A stretch of 64,000 nucleotides of DNA from Flaccisagitta enflata (taxonomy: Eukaryota > Chaetognatha > Sagittoidea > Aphragmophora), in NCBI GenBank assembly GCA_965153355.1, contig OZ231127.1, positions 17,174,001 through 17,238,000 on the forward strand. Reading direction: 5' to 3'. Under the pieces are notes generated by a model. It was not told where the DNA came from, did no database searches, and saw only the letters and a program-made list of their open reading frames with translations. Of the stretch, positions 48,191-59,273 are shown piece after piece. Both the position numbers and the translations under genes were made by a program. Each line of letters opens with the position of its first letter. Within the stretch, counting starts at the first letter, position 1.

Positions 48191-48950
48191 GTTACTTTGG
48201 CAACTTTCGCTCGACTTGATTTTCTTTCCCTGAAGACGCGCGTTCGTGACGTGACAGTCTTGTGACACTTTTTTGGCGACGACCTGCAATCACAAACGCG
48301 CGCAAGCGTCAAGGTCTATCCGACTGTCTCTCTGTCTATCTGTCTGTCTTTTCTTCTTTAAATCTATCTGACTATCTTGCTTTTCTGAGTGACTGTCTAT
48401 CGGTCTGTCTATCGGTTTCTCGTTTAATAGGGAATCTTTTCTCTGCTTCATATCAAGAGTCTACGCCTTTTGACAGTCTCGAACTTTGCCGGACACGTAA
48501 ACTGACGTTTACCATTCTCAATGCCGAGTGTCACGAAGTGAATATTTCCATATCACAAAGTGAACATGAAATTTCGTTAAGTACGAATTCACATAAACAT
48601 TAGAGTTAGACATCCGTTGGCAGTTCAATAGACTTACGAAATTCACTCTTGCGCTTGTCGCAGGTTACGCTTGGACATTTATCTGAAGCATGAAACGTCC
48701 ACCTTTTTCTTGATTTGGATCTCTTCAAAAGTGTTCCCGAGTAGAAAAGAAATCTGGTTGAGCGAACATCGAGCACACGTCTCGCGGTTGACAGCTGCAG
48801 ATGTCCGCCCACAAAATCAAAGTGACCATCAGACCATCATTCGGTGGTGGCTTGGTTGCCAAGATACATCGCCATCAACTATGCCAACATGGCGTCACCC
48901 ATGTCTCGTCTCGTACACAGTCAGTCAGTCAGTCTTCTCGGTTTTATTCT
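48191..48950. other. No gene seen
   Basis: Unique DNA with short CTGTCTAT patches. No supported frame. Confidence 0.5.
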
Positions 48951-48951
48951 T

Positions 48952-49222
48952 TTTCTCCTTCTTTTTTTTCTTCTTTTTCTTCTGTTTCTTCTTTTTCGTC
49001 TTCTTCTACTTCGTCTTCTTCTTCTTCTTCTTCTTCTTCTTCTTCTTCTTCTTCTTCTTCTTCTTCTTCTTCTTCTTCTTTTTCTTCTCTTCTTTTCTTC
49101 TTATTCTTCTTCTCCATCTTCTTTCTCTTTCTCTTTCTCTTTCTCTTTCTCTTCTTCTTCTTCTTCTTCTTCTTCTTTTTCTTTTTCTTCTTCTTCTTCT
49201 TCTTCTTCTTCTTCTTCTTCTT

Positions 49223-49254
<32 letters not shown>
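48952..49254. repeat. (TTC)n trinucleotide array, ~300 bp
   Basis: TTC with CTTTTT and CTCTTT interruptions. All Ser, Phe and Leu frames are translations of it. Confidence 0.97.
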
Positions 49255-49312
49255 CAGCCCCTGCCCACGCTCACGAGTCACGAGACTGAGACTGTTAGAT
49301 ATTAGATACCTT
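49252..49312 (+). mobile_element. HINE-like repeat remnant (core and 3' end)
   Basis: CCAGCCCCTGCCCACGCTCA, CGAGTCACGAGACTGAGAC and TTGTTTG resemble the core, a'' and end of the family. The 5' half seems replaced by the TTC array. Confidence 0.4.
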
Positions 49313-49754
49313 GTTTGCCCGTTTTAGCTCGATTTGGTTAATCGATGAATCCATCTGCCTATCAGCATCCTTGTCAGTCAGATTGGCTTCTCTTTTTTGC
49401 CGCAAATTACCGTCACACTTTGGGTGTGTCAATATGCAATATGCATATGATCAAACCATCATTACATATATATTTTTATTTCAATCACAATAACATACAA
49501 ATTAATAGCAAAATGGAGATTTCAAAAAGAAAGAGGAATGAAATTTTAATGAAATAAAAATAGTTTCTTAAAATTAATATTTTTTTATCTTTAATGATTA
49601 TGATCTCATCAAAAAAAACTTTTGCATATTGAAACACCCGAACGTCACACCGAATATTCTCAACTGGATCCGGATTTAAGCGAGAGAGAATCTCATCAAG
49701 CAACCATTTAGGTCTACTTAACGCCACAAAGCTGTTCCTTCCTCCTTTCTCTAT

Positions 49755-49789
<35 letters not shown>

Positions 49790-50078
49790 CGCTTCGTGTT
49801 GCGTGTGCAAGCCAATTCAATTGCATGATTACATAAACGTTGTAGTCGATTCCCTTGGGACTAAAACGTACATTCAAAACTATCAATGTGGTTTAAATCC
49901 ATAGTATTAAGAAACTAATTTCGAGGGGATATCTCCGGAGGCCAAGGCTTTTCTTAAAAGTCTTCATGACACTGTAATGATAAAAATGTCGATATTCATA
50001 TATTCTTTCTCCCACGGCCAAAAAAAAAGAGCAAGGCCGAAGATGGTGAATATGACGAAATTGCCTATTGTTGAAGTG
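49313..50078. other. No gene seen; (TC)n at 49755-49788
   Basis: Unique DNA with a 33-bp CT array. The 133-codon minus frame through it has no domain. Confidence 0.5.
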
Positions 50079-50310
<232 letters not shown>

Positions 50311-50590
50311 CTGTGTTACTTATGTTCGGGTTACGGATTGCCATGTTACGCGTTTTACTCAACCTCGCTCATCAATTTTTCAGTCTTTTCTTACGCTTGC
50401 AAGGATGAGGTGATGGATCTTTGTCCCCCTCTCTCTCTCTCTCTCTCTGTACATCTCCTTCTCCTCTCCTCTTCCTTGACGGATCTTTTTTCTTCTTCCT
50501 TCGCCTTAATCTGAGTTGCACTGTTGCTTAATGTTTTCTTCGGCCAGCCCAAATCCTCGATTCGGGGTCAAATTTTTTCCCGTTGCCAAC
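50311..50590. other. No gene seen; short (TC)n at 50431-50448
   Basis: Unique sequence. Confidence 0.5.
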
Positions 50591-50695
50591 TTGTCTTCTT
50601 CTTCATCTCCTTCCTCTCCCTCTCCTTCTTCTTCCTCTTTTTAGTCTTCGTCTTCTTCGTCTTCTTCTTCATTTTCTTCTTCTTCTTCGTCTTTT
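50591..50695. repeat. Degenerate (TTC)n array
   Basis: CTTCTTC with CTC and GTC interruptions, immediately before a HINE-like element. Confidence 0.9.
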
Positions 50696-50897
50696 TAGTC
50701 GCGTGCACGCGACTCAACACCCCGCTTCGTCCATCGGTCGGTCGGTCGGTCGTTCGGTCGGTTGGTCGGTCACACTTTACTTCTTTTATGATTTTTAATT
50801 TTGGACCTCGCTGCTCCTGTCCAAATGGTCTAGTTACCTCAAATATGGCCCCTGCCCACACGCACGCGACTTCGGTAGCTGTGTATCTGGCTTTGTT
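50696..50897 (+). mobile_element. HINE-like repeat, type 1, inserted in a TTC array
   Basis: TTAGTCGCGTGCACGCGACT (a and a' form a perfect 18-bp palindrome), CAACACCCCGC, a GGTCGGTC tract, CGCTGCTCCTGTCCAAATGG, GGCCCCTGCCCACACG, GCACGCGACT, GTAGCTGTGTATCTGGCT, TTGTT. TTC repeats continue on both sides. Confidence 0.92.
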
Positions 50898-51122
50898 CTT
50901 CATCTTCTTCCTCTTCTTCTCCCCTTCTTCTTTGTCTTCTTTTTCTTCTTCTTCTTCTTCTTCTTCTTCTTCTCCTTCTTCTTCTTCTTCTTCTTCTTCT
51001 TCTTCTTCTCCATTTCTTCTTTTTCTTCTTTTTCTTCTTCTTCTTCTTCTTCTTCTTCTTCTTCTTCTTCTTCTTCTTCTTCTTCTTCTTCTTCTTCTTC
51101 TTCTTCTTCTTCCTCTTCCGCC
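50898..51122. repeat. (TTC)n trinucleotide array, ~220 bp
   Basis: Continuation of the TTC array after the inserted element. Confidence 0.97.
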
Positions 51123-51810
51123 CCCTGATTTTCCATTTCAATATTCTTGTTTATCTCCTTCTCCTCTCCTTGGGCGCATCCTGTTAATGTCCTCCTCCTC
51201 CTCCTCCTCCTTCGACCCGGGTTCAATATCAATGAATGCCAAAGACATTTGCTTCGCCTCTAATTCTATTGCATGTTGCATTCTCAGCGGAGAGAATAGA
51301 ATACTTGAAAACATCCAATGTTGTTACATTTTCCCCCAGCTGTTAGTCTCAAGGCAGCTGTCGAGGTTATCGAATTGTATCTACTTTTGACCACTTTTGT
51401 CTAAATGTCTACTTGTCTATGTGTGTTTAATCGGAGGATTCAAGCCTATGTCAAATTGCAACTTTTACACAACAACAACCGCGATCTATTCTCCACTATT
51501 ATGTTTATGTGTATCTACATGTAAATGTTTATGTTCATACTTATGTTTATGTTTGTTTTTGTTTATGTTTACGTTTACGTTTACGTTTATCTTTATGTAT
51601 GTTTATCATAATCGTGGCCTTGGAGCATCCGGGCATGATGATTGTTGTGGTTTTAACACGCGGGGCGTGATGCCGGGCATGTTTGTTACCAAGTCTTGTC
51701 TTGAGTCCTTAGGCGTGATCCGGGTTTGTTTCTTCCTCGATTTTGCAGCGTTTTTGCCCGACGCGGACATCCGGAACCAAAGCTGGTATTCACCCGGAAA
51801 AAAAGAGAGA

Positions 51811-51815
<5 letters not shown>
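51123..51815. other. No gene seen; TTTATG-like repeats at 51525-51605
   Basis: Unique DNA with a 'tttatgtttacg' run. A 224-codon plus frame (51397-52071) spans it and the AG array and has no domain. Confidence 0.45.
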
Positions 51816-51906
<91 letters not shown>

Positions 51907-52000
51907 AAGTACAGACAAAGAGACAGACAGAGAGACAGACAGACAGAGACAGACAAAGACAGACAAAGCCAGAGACAGACTAGAATACAGGCAGACAGAC
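51816..52000. repeat. (AG)n then (CAGA)n compound microsatellite
   Basis: About 88 bp AG then about 95 bp of GACAGACA variants. Confidence 0.97.
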
Positions 52001-52388
52001 AGACATACAACAAGTCAGCAAAGCTTGTGACTTCTTACGACATTACATTACATTTCTTCCTTTCGTTTTAGCTCCTCTTGTTATCCTCATTCCATCTACT
52101 GGTCTTCTTCAACGCTTCTGGCTTTTTCTTTTCCATCTCTTTTCTTCTTATTTCGCTTTTATGTTTTTTTGTTTTTTTTCCCTCCCACTGCCCCTCTCTC
52201 ATCTTCGTCATTGTCGATATTGAGCGAGAAAACAAAAGATTGTCGCAGATTGTCGCAGAATCGAGTTGCTACTGCTAGATGAAAGTTAATTGCAATCTTT
52301 TTCTTTGTAAGGAGGAAAAAAGCGTCGGATGAGAACTTAAAGAGAAAAAGAATTTAGAATTGTTCTGATCAAAAGGCTCTTTTTTTAA
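52001..52388. other. No gene seen
   Basis: T-rich unique DNA. Confidence 0.5.
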
Positions 52389-52475
52389 TTCTGTAAAAGG
52401 CTGTGTCCGTCGTTGGTTGGTTAGTTGGTTAGTCGGCTGGTCGGTCGGTTGGTCGGTCGGTCGATGAGCCATTCG
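52389..52475 (+). mobile_element. HINE-like repeat remnant (tetranucleotide tract)
   Basis: AAGGCTGTGTCCGTC followed by GGTTGGTTAG/GGTCGGTC repeats to 52470. Hairpins and core are lost. Confidence 0.5.
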
Positions 52476-52520
52476 TAAAATTCGCAAAATCCAAGGCTTT
52501 TTCATCGGAACAGCCGCACT

Positions 52521-52585
52521 AATTCATTCATTCATTCATTCATTCATTCATTCATTCATTCATTCATTCATTCATTCATTCATTA
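52521..52585. repeat. (ATTC)n microsatellite, ~64 bp
   Basis: Pure TCAT/ATTC array, next to a HINE-like remnant as at 23066. Confidence 0.98.
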
Positions 52586-53209
52586 AGAACGTGAATTCAC
52601 ATGTCCTTAATCAGCAAGGCGCACATATTGGTCGCAACTTGGCCTTGTTTTGTTTTTGTTTTATTAATCGGGAATTATTTTGAAAATGAGCATCTTATAC
52701 CAACTATTTTGTCAGCTCTTCCTTCCCTACCTCCGTCCATTCCTTCTGTCATCTTTTTATATGTTGACAGGAGGCATCGTTGCCTTCACTTGGTCATGCA
52801 TTATTTTTCTTCCAAATCTTAGCATCAAAGCATTCGTGATGTATTAGAAAAATGCAAGAATCTCATCTGCTCAGAAATCGAACAGAATTGGATTTCATTT
52901 TTGAGTAATGATTCTGATCATGAAAAAAGACACAGACACAAAGCCACAAACTAATTAGGGCAGGGTCCGGTGTAAGTTGCAGTTTTTGTACAATTATTGC
53001 TGTGATTCTTCTACGTTATTGTTTCTCCTGTGGTGAGGAATTGACGTTCGTTAGGTTATGACTTGGCCGTGATTGAGTATCCTGACTTGGCGATTGAACG
53101 TACGTCTTCTGATGGAATGAATGAATGAAAAGACATTTATTGTACGGGTGTAACAAAGCGAACGTGTTCGAAGGTATGAATAAAACGAGAGTAAAATCCC
53201 TTCGCCCTG
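52586..53209. other. No gene seen
   Basis: Unique DNA. Confidence 0.5.
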
Positions 53210-53213
53210 TATG

Positions 53214-53414
53214 GGCCTGTTTCTACACGTGACAATCGCGTTTTTTACGGGCCACTTGGTCAGTCGCTTTGCGCTTTGCGCTCACTTAGCGCGCTCGCTT
53301 CGTTTACGGGTTCACTCACTCCCTCGTGGGACAGTGGAAATTCATGAATATGTGTTCACGCTGCAAACGCGTTTGACGGGAACAATCGTGCTTTTCGTCA
53401 CTAGAAACACGCCC
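53214..53414. mobile_element. TIR element, family C copy 2 (201 bp)
   Basis: Ends GGCCTGTTTCTACACGTGAC and GTCACTAGAAACACGCCC are inverted. A 4-bp duplication TATG flanks it (53210-53213, 53415-53418). It shares ACAATCGCGTTTT, CCCTCGTGGGACAGTGGAAA and GAATATGTGTTCACGCTG with 39451-39708. Confidence 0.8.
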
Positions 53415-53484
53415 TATGTCTACTGCTATGTACTACAATGCAGTCGTTATTCATCTCACTTGATCTATTCGTCTTGATGCTCCT

Positions 53485-53692
53485 CTTCCAGGTTAGAGTT
53501 CCGCTCCTCCTCTTGGTTAGAGTTCCGCTTCCCTTCTTGGTTATAGTTCCGCTCCTCTTCTGGGTTAGGGTTCCGCTCCTCTTCTTGGTTAAAGTTCTGC
53601 TCCTGTTCTTGGTTAGAGTTCCGCTTCTCTTTTTGGTTAGAGTTCTGCTCCTCTTCTTGGTTAGAGTTCTGCTCCTCTTGAGTTGGCGGGTT
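53485..53692. repeat. Minisatellite, ~24-bp unit (ggttagagttccgctcctcttctt)
   Basis: About eight copies. The unit is eight codons long and gives a Leu/Val-rich repeated peptide that is probably not a gene. Confidence 0.92.
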
Positions 53693-54014
53693 CGTCGGTT
53701 TTCCCAGTTGGTGGCTTTGCCCGATTTTCGTTGGATCCTTCGTCCTTTGACGGTTTCGACGGCGAAGGTGACGAATCTTTCTTCTCCTCGGCCGCGGGCG
53801 GAGGTGGCTTCGATTTGGCGCAGCCCATTCTTGATATTCGCAGATTTTCGGTTTTCTTGAATTCTAGAAGAAAAGTTGTTCCGTGGCGGTATCGGTGACT
53901 TGATTCGTACGATTGAATTCTACGAGGTTGTTATACCAATAAGGGCGGCTAATCGCCGTAGGAAAAAAGTCGTAAATGCTGCTGGAGAAAATTAGAGAGA
54001 AAAAGAGAGTGAGA
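53693..54014. other. Possible short frame, no gene supported
   Basis: A 71-codon plus frame (53683-53898) with Gly/Phe/Ser-rich sequence is open after the minisatellite. No domain or splice pattern could be recognised. Confidence 0.35.
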
Positions 54015-54172
<158 letters not shown>

Positions 54173-54619
54173 AGACTTCAATTAACTCGATTTCGCGTTC
54201 TGGGGAAAAATGCAAAAAATGCGAAAAAATAAAAAAAGATTTAAAAAATCATAGCTCCAAAACTATCGATCGCACAGAATTCTGCTTGGCGTCATCTGAA
54301 AGAGGAGAATTAGCTCTTTCTTAGCTATTAATTTCATGCGTAGTCTCGTTCTGCCCCCAAAATGTATCAACTTGCTCAAGCGCTTCATAAAACAAAGGGA
54401 AATCCGTTTTTCTCTGCAGGACTCAAAAAGACCGAAGGGACTTCGTCTCTTCGACTTTTTTCCAAACTACGTCTATAGTGACAGATTGTACATAATTTCC
54501 GTTCACCGATGTGAACCCCCACCGAATTAAACCAAAGCTCTTACTTCATCACCCCATGTATACAATCAGTAAACTTAGAATGATGAGAATGTGAATGACC
54601 ATCTTCCTTCAACCTTTTT
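54173..54619. other. No gene seen
   Basis: Unique DNA; a 64-codon plus frame (54336-54530) has no recognised domain. Confidence 0.45.
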
Positions 54620-54817
54620 AAATGCATCGTCGTATCTCTATAAGAGGGTCTATCTGTCCATCTTTCTGTCCGTCACTCCGTCCGCCCATCCGTCCATCGA
54701 TTACGCCTGAAAAATCGTATTTCTCGGCTGATTTTGGCCTAGGCCAGATCATGGACCGGATCAAGCGATCGACGCGGCTGACTCGAGAGGCTCCGTCGAC
54801 TGTTACGTCAGGAAGCA

Positions 54818-54855
<38 letters not shown>

Positions 54856-54945
54856 TCATCTCTCTGTCTCGCCATAAGTCATACACATTCCGGGCGAAAT
54901 TCACTCCATGCAATGACCAAGTCAGGACGCATCGTTGCCCGTTTG
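54620..54945 (+). mobile_element. HINE-like repeat, type 4 (ATGCGTC palindrome), diverged
   Basis: ATGCATCGTCGTATCTCTATAA, a CCGTC tract, GCCTGAAAAATCGTATTTCT, CGGCTGATTTTGGCC and distal GGACGCATCGTTGCCCG. The inverted copy at 59961-60249 shares CGTTTCTCAGCTGTTTTGGCC and GGACGCATCGTTGCC. It includes a TGTC microsatellite (54819-54853). The architecture matches types 1-3, but the sequences of the pairing parts differ. Confidence 0.6.
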
Positions 54946-55235
54946 TTCAATTATCTCTTTGCTTCCACGGACATGTTTTTGTCGCCCTGAAATTAGTAAG
55001 GATCAGGCAAAAAAACATTCAATTTCGCGTGACCACTTAGTAAAGTAAATGTGTTGTTTCACTTACCGATCGGTTGGCTAGTTTTTTTTCTCTCCTCAAG
55101 TTAGACCATGTCATTCTGTTTCTATTTGCCTCTTTTTCTTGTCCATTTACTCCCCACATCTAACGTCTTTTTTCCCATCGCTCTAAATTGTTTTCTTACC
55201 TGGGCGCGTCGGTTCCTCCCTTTTGACTTGATCTC
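54946..55235. other. No gene seen
   Basis: Unique DNA. Confidence 0.5.
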
Positions 55236-55490
<255 letters not shown>

Positions 55491-55808
55491 CCTCTATTTT
55501 CTTGTGAGTTCCATCGCAATTGGGAGCATTTGGGTCAATGTTTATCGTCATCATTTTTCAAGTTGCGGCACCACCAAAAACGGTGTAAAGGCGAGTCATA
55601 GCGCAACAGTGGGTTTCCCCCGTCGTTGCTGCGTTGTTGTGGAGGTGAAAATAAGCGCAATTATTTTGTACATCGTGGTAAGGAGTGTAGATGTGATTAT
55701 GTATTATGCTAAACATATGAGACGTTCATACTATTGATCTCAGTATGATGCTCTTTCTGTAAAAGAGCCATTGATATTTTTACGCGAATTACGTCCCGTA
55801 GCTCAGTA
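55491..55808. other. No gene seen
   Basis: Unique DNA. Confidence 0.5.
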
Positions 55809-55810
55809 TA

Positions 55811-56107
55811 CACTCTTTTTATTGAGTAAGGACAAAGTTTATAATGACATCGAGGCTGAAATTTTACCAAAAATTAAGTACATTATAAGGACAAAGCCCA
55901 GCCTCAGATTTATAAAAAAAAATTGATAATTTAAATTGTTTTTACGCAAATTTTAGAGGAAATTATCTTATCTTTAAAAAATTGCAAAATTTTTTGTTTA
56001 ATGACATATTTTCTTTGTTTCAAAGTAATAACTATCATATTTAAAAAAATTTAAGGACAATCCAGGCTCAGAAAAATTCAACCGGTCCTTAAAAACTGAA
56101 AAGAGTG
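55811..56107. mobile_element. MITE, 297 bp, TA target
   Basis: Ends CACTCTTTTTATTGAGTAAGGAC and GTCCTTAAAAACTGAAAAGAGTG are imperfect inverted repeats flanked by TA (55809-55810, 56108-56109). GAGGCTGA/CAGGCTCAG blocks lie inside. AT-rich, no coding. TA duplication fits Tc1/mariner-type elements. Confidence 0.7.
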
Positions 56108-56146
56108 TAGTGCCGATCGGCCTTTGAAGACTCTTTTACGTCGTTT

Positions 56147-56350
56147 TTAGCTGCGTGCTACGCGACTTCATATGCTGTATTTTGGTCGGTTCGCGCTGTC
56201 GGTCCGCGCCGTTGCAGCGTTGGTCCGCGCCGTCGGTCGATTTTCGTGTTATTTGCATCACTACAGCTGCCAATGTGACTTAAAAGCTTTCTACATCGCG
56301 GCCCCTGCCCACCCGCACGCGACTAATGTTGCTGTGCATCCGGCCTTGTT
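56147..56350 (+). mobile_element. HINE-like repeat, type 1 variant
   Basis: TTAGCTGCGTGCTACGCGACT, a GGTCCGCGCCGT tract in place of pure CCGT, GCGGCCCCTGCCCACCCG, GCACGCGACT, GTTGCTGTGCATCCGGCC, TTGTT. The (CCGCGC) enrichment in the tract is unusual. Confidence 0.85.
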
Positions 56351-56409
56351 GGGTACACAAAGGTACACAAAGGTACATAAAGGCCTTGCTGGGTGCATAA
56401 AGTACGTTT

Positions 56410-56965
56410 TCGTCTGTTGAAGTATCGCCGTCATTCTTTTCGTCGTCATGTTCGTCATTGCCGTCATTTTTTCCGTCATCTTCGTCATCATGTTCGTCTT
56501 TTCTGTCATTCTTTCCATCATCTTTGTCGTCACGTTTGTCTTTGCTGTCATTCTTTCTGTCACATTTGTCTTTGCTGTCATTCTTTCTGTCATCTTTGTT
56601 GTCACGTTCGTCTCTGCCGTCATTCTTTCCGTCATCATCGTCGTCATGTTCGTCTTTGCCGTCATTCTTTTCTTCATCTTCGTCGTCATGTTAGTCTTTG
56701 CCGTCATTCTTTTCGTCCTCATCGTCGTCATGTTCGTCTTTGCCGTCATTCTTTTCGTCCTCATCGTTGTCATGTTTGTCTTTGCTGTCATTCTTTCCGT
56801 CATCTTCGTCGTTGCGTTCGTCTTTGCCGTCATTCTTTCCATCATCTTCGTAGTCATGTTCGTCTTTGCCGTCATTCTTTTCGTCATGTTCGTCGTCACG
56901 TTCGTCTTTGCCGTCATTCTTTCCGTCATCTTCGTCGTCATGTTCGTCTCTGCCGTCGTGTTCGT
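56410..56965. repeat. Minisatellite, ~42-bp unit, ~13 copies
   Basis: Unit: GTCATCTTCGTCGTCATG plus TTCGTCTTTGCCGTCATTCT. The unit is 14 codons long and open on both strands: plus frames give hydrophobic FVFAVIL repeats and minus gives MTKMTERMTAKTN repeats. Overlaps no known domain. Confidence 0.94.
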
Positions 56966-57114
56966 GTCCTTGAGTGACTCTGGCGTGTCCCTGTCACAGT
57001 TCCTTTCTAAGTACCTCCTTCAAGGAATTTGTTCCCATGTCTTCTTTTTTTCTCTTCCTCTTTTTCGTCTTGTCTTCATTGTCTTCGCTTCCTTTTTTTC
57101 AATGTTTCTCTTTT
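56966..57114. other. Unique spacer, no gene seen
   Basis: T-rich sequence leading to the T-run before the next element. Confidence 0.5.
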
Positions 57115-57899
57115 TTAGTTGCGGACACACAACTCTATAAGAGGCTTTGTCCCTCCGTCGGTCCGTCGGTCCTTCGGTCAGTCGGTCCGTCCGTAAGCAC
57201 GAGTCGAAAAGTGGGAAAACGCGCATATCCGCCCCTGCCCACCCGTCCGCAACTGATGGCCGTGAAATACGCTGAGGAGAATACACTTTTTTTCATGCTG
57301 GGACCCAGAGGAGGGCCCAGATCTTTGTATTTTGATGTAACTAATGTATTCTAAAAATTTCAGGACTATAGCCATTCTTAAACCTTCATCATATTGCACC
57401 TGAAAAATGGTTCCTCCTTAAGGGGGCCAAAATTTCAAAATCATTTTTCCTCAAATCTGATGCCAGATTCAGATTCCTTGTAAAAAATTATGTCAGATAC
57501 TATATTTTCTTTTTTCAAAATTTTGTTTTTAAGCTGAAAAAAATACAAAAAAACCTCCAAAAATAAACGTTTTTAAAAAACAAGGTCTTTTCAAAGGATT
57601 TTTGCATTTTTTCCAGCTTAAAAGCAAAATTTAAAAAAAAAAAAATATTGTATCGGACATAATTTTTTACAAGGCATCTGAATCTGGCATCAGATTTGAG
57701 GAAAAATGATTTTGAAATTTTGGCCCCCTTAAGGATGAACCATTTTTTAGGTGCAATATGATGAAGGTTTAAGAATGGCTATGGTCCTGAAATTTTTAGA
57801 ATACATTAGTTACATCAAAATACAAAGATCTGGGCCCTCCTCTGGGTCCCTGCATGAAAAAAAGTGTATTCTCCTCAGCGTACCGTGTAACCGGCCTTG
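57115..57899 (+). mobile_element. HINE-like repeat, type 2, split by a foldback insertion
   Basis: TTAGTTGCGGACACACAACT, CTCTATAAGAGGC, CCGTCGGTCCGTCGG tract, GTCGAAAAGTGGGAAAACG, GCCCCTGCCCACCCG, GTCCGCAACTGATGGCCGTG, then a 615-bp palindrome, then CCGTGTAACCGGCCTTG. The terminal hairpin was split exactly in its loop region. Confidence 0.9.
57268..57882. mobile_element. Palindromic DNA transposon, 615 bp, inside a HINE-like copy
   Basis: Ends TACGCTGAGGAGAATACACT and AGTGTATTCTCCTCAGCGTA are perfect 20-bp inverted repeats. Pairing continues almost to the centre (about 57575): AGATCTTTGTATTTTGATGT, CTTAAACCTTCATCATATTG and others occur in both arms. The flanks CCGTGAAA and CCGTGTAA form an 8-bp duplication with one mismatch (57260-57267, 57883-57890). 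Eight-bp duplications suggest hAT-like or a related superfamily. No coding. Confidence 0.88.
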
Positions 57900-57948
57900 A
57901 TTTTCCTTTTGTCGTTTGTTCCTTCTTTCTTCTTTTTCTTTCTTCCTT

Positions 57949-57987
<39 letters not shown>

Positions 57988-58010
57988 ATCTTTCTTTCTT
58001 TGTCTCTCAT
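57900..58010. repeat. (TTTC)n-rich array
   Basis: TTTC/CTTT tract, purest at 57956-58003. Confidence 0.93.
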
Positions 58011-58258
58011 CACGTTTTTAAGCTGGCGTTTTCCTTTTCTTATCTCCTTTTTCGTTCTCATTCAGCGTCTCTAACTGTTTTGAATTGTCTTCAGTTTTCT
58101 TCACTTTTGTTTACTTTCTTTTCTCAACTTTTTTCCAAAACTTTTCATTCTCTTCTTTTATCTCTTCATTCTGAATGTTTTGATTGCCTCGACTTTTTTG
58201 ACATTTTTTGACAACTTTCCTGAAGTTCTGCCCTAAATTTCTCTCTCTTTTCCTTTTT
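58011..58258. other. No gene seen
   Basis: T-rich unique DNA. Confidence 0.5.
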
Positions 58259-58800
58259 GGGCAGCGGCTCCAAAGGGGTCGATGACCTATGCTTTCACAC
58301 ATATGGGGAATTTTCTCTTTCTCCTCCATCCGTCTGTCTGTCCATCCCCCCACTAGGCTCGAGGCTTGAATCCCAGTCCTGAGACCCTAATCCCAGCCTC
58401 GTGGCCCTAATCCTAGCCTCAAGGCCCAAATCCTAGCTTCGAGGCTTAAATCCTAGCCTGGAGGCCCAAATCCCAGCCTTGAGGCCTAAATCCCACTCAC
58501 GAGACCCGTATCCCAGCCGCCAGGCTAGGATTTTGGCCTCCAGGCTAGGATTTGGGTCTTGAGGCTAGGATTTGGGCCTTGAGGCTAGGATTTGGGCCAC
58601 GAGGCTGGGATTGGGGTCTCGGGACTGGGATTCGAGCCTCGAGCCTGGGGGGGGGGAATGGACGGACGGAGGGGAAGGAGAAAATTCCCCATGTGTGTGA
58701 AAGTATAGGTTATCAACCCCTTTGGGTCGCTGCCCTGCTTCCCCTTCAACTTCAAACACTACCAACTTAGGCGGGGCACGGGTACCGCTGACCATTTAAC
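58259..58800. mobile_element. Foldback element, family A copy 2 (arms with minisatellite)
   Basis: GGGCAGCGGCTCCAAAGGGG at the left pairs with CCCCTTTGGGTCGCTGCCC at the right (ends 58259 and 58735). ACACATATGGGGAATTTTCTC pairs with GAAAATTCCCCATGTGTGTG. The C-run and CCGT tract pair with a G-run and ACGG tract. The inner arms are about 12 copies each of GAGGCTAGGATTTGGGCC and its complement, with the switch near 58515. The right flank with GGGTACCGCTGACCAT is shared with copy 1. Confidence 0.88.
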
Positions 58801-58971
58801 ACTATTGTGACTATTAGTATTACTTGTGACGGGTGCATTTTTGATATAGAAGTTAGGAATGATATTGTCATGAAGAAAACATCATCTTCGGGCGCAAATC
58901 ATTTCAAGAATTTACTGAAACAGAAACAGGGCTTTGAGGAGACTTTATGCTCAAATCATTGCTGCCTTTTT
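58801..58971. other. Unique spacer, no gene seen
   Basis: Nothing recognised. Confidence 0.5.
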
Positions 58972-59050
58972 TTAGTCGCGTGCACGCGACTCTACAACCC
59001 GCTCTGTCCATCTGTCCGTCGGTTGGTCTATCCGTCCATCCATCACATTG

Positions 59051-59091
<41 letters not shown>

Positions 59092-59204
59092 GCTTAGGGG
59101 CGTTTTTGGGGTTACTGCTCCTGCCCAACAGCTTGGTTGGTCTATTTCTTCACTGCCCCAGGCCACCCGCACGCGACTTGTGTAGCCGTGTATGCGGCTT
59201 TGTT
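58972..59204 (+). mobile_element. HINE-like repeat, type 1, with internal poly-T expansion
   Basis: TTAGTCGCGTGCACGCGACT, CTACAACCCGCTCTGTCC, CCGTCGGTTGG tract, a run of about 38 T (59052-59089), TACTGCTCCTGCCCAACAGC, CACCCGCACGCGACT, GTAGCCGTGTATGCGGCT, TTGTT. The T-run expands a short T stretch seen at this place in other type 1 copies. Confidence 0.92.
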
Positions 59205-59273
59205 TCTTTTATTTTCGACAAGTCGAGATATTGTATCCACTCTCTCACGCCCACATGAACTGATGGGTGTCGC

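Noticed and set aside
53683-53898. 71-codon Gly/Phe/Ser-rich frame as a gene
   Set aside because: Its start overlaps a minisatellite and no domain, splice signal or context supports it.
57240-57260. Hammerhead ribozyme start (CTGATG next to a hairpin) in type 2 HINE-like copies
   Set aside because: The conserved CTGATGA and GAAA boxes are not both present, and type 1 copies have CTTCGG at the same place.
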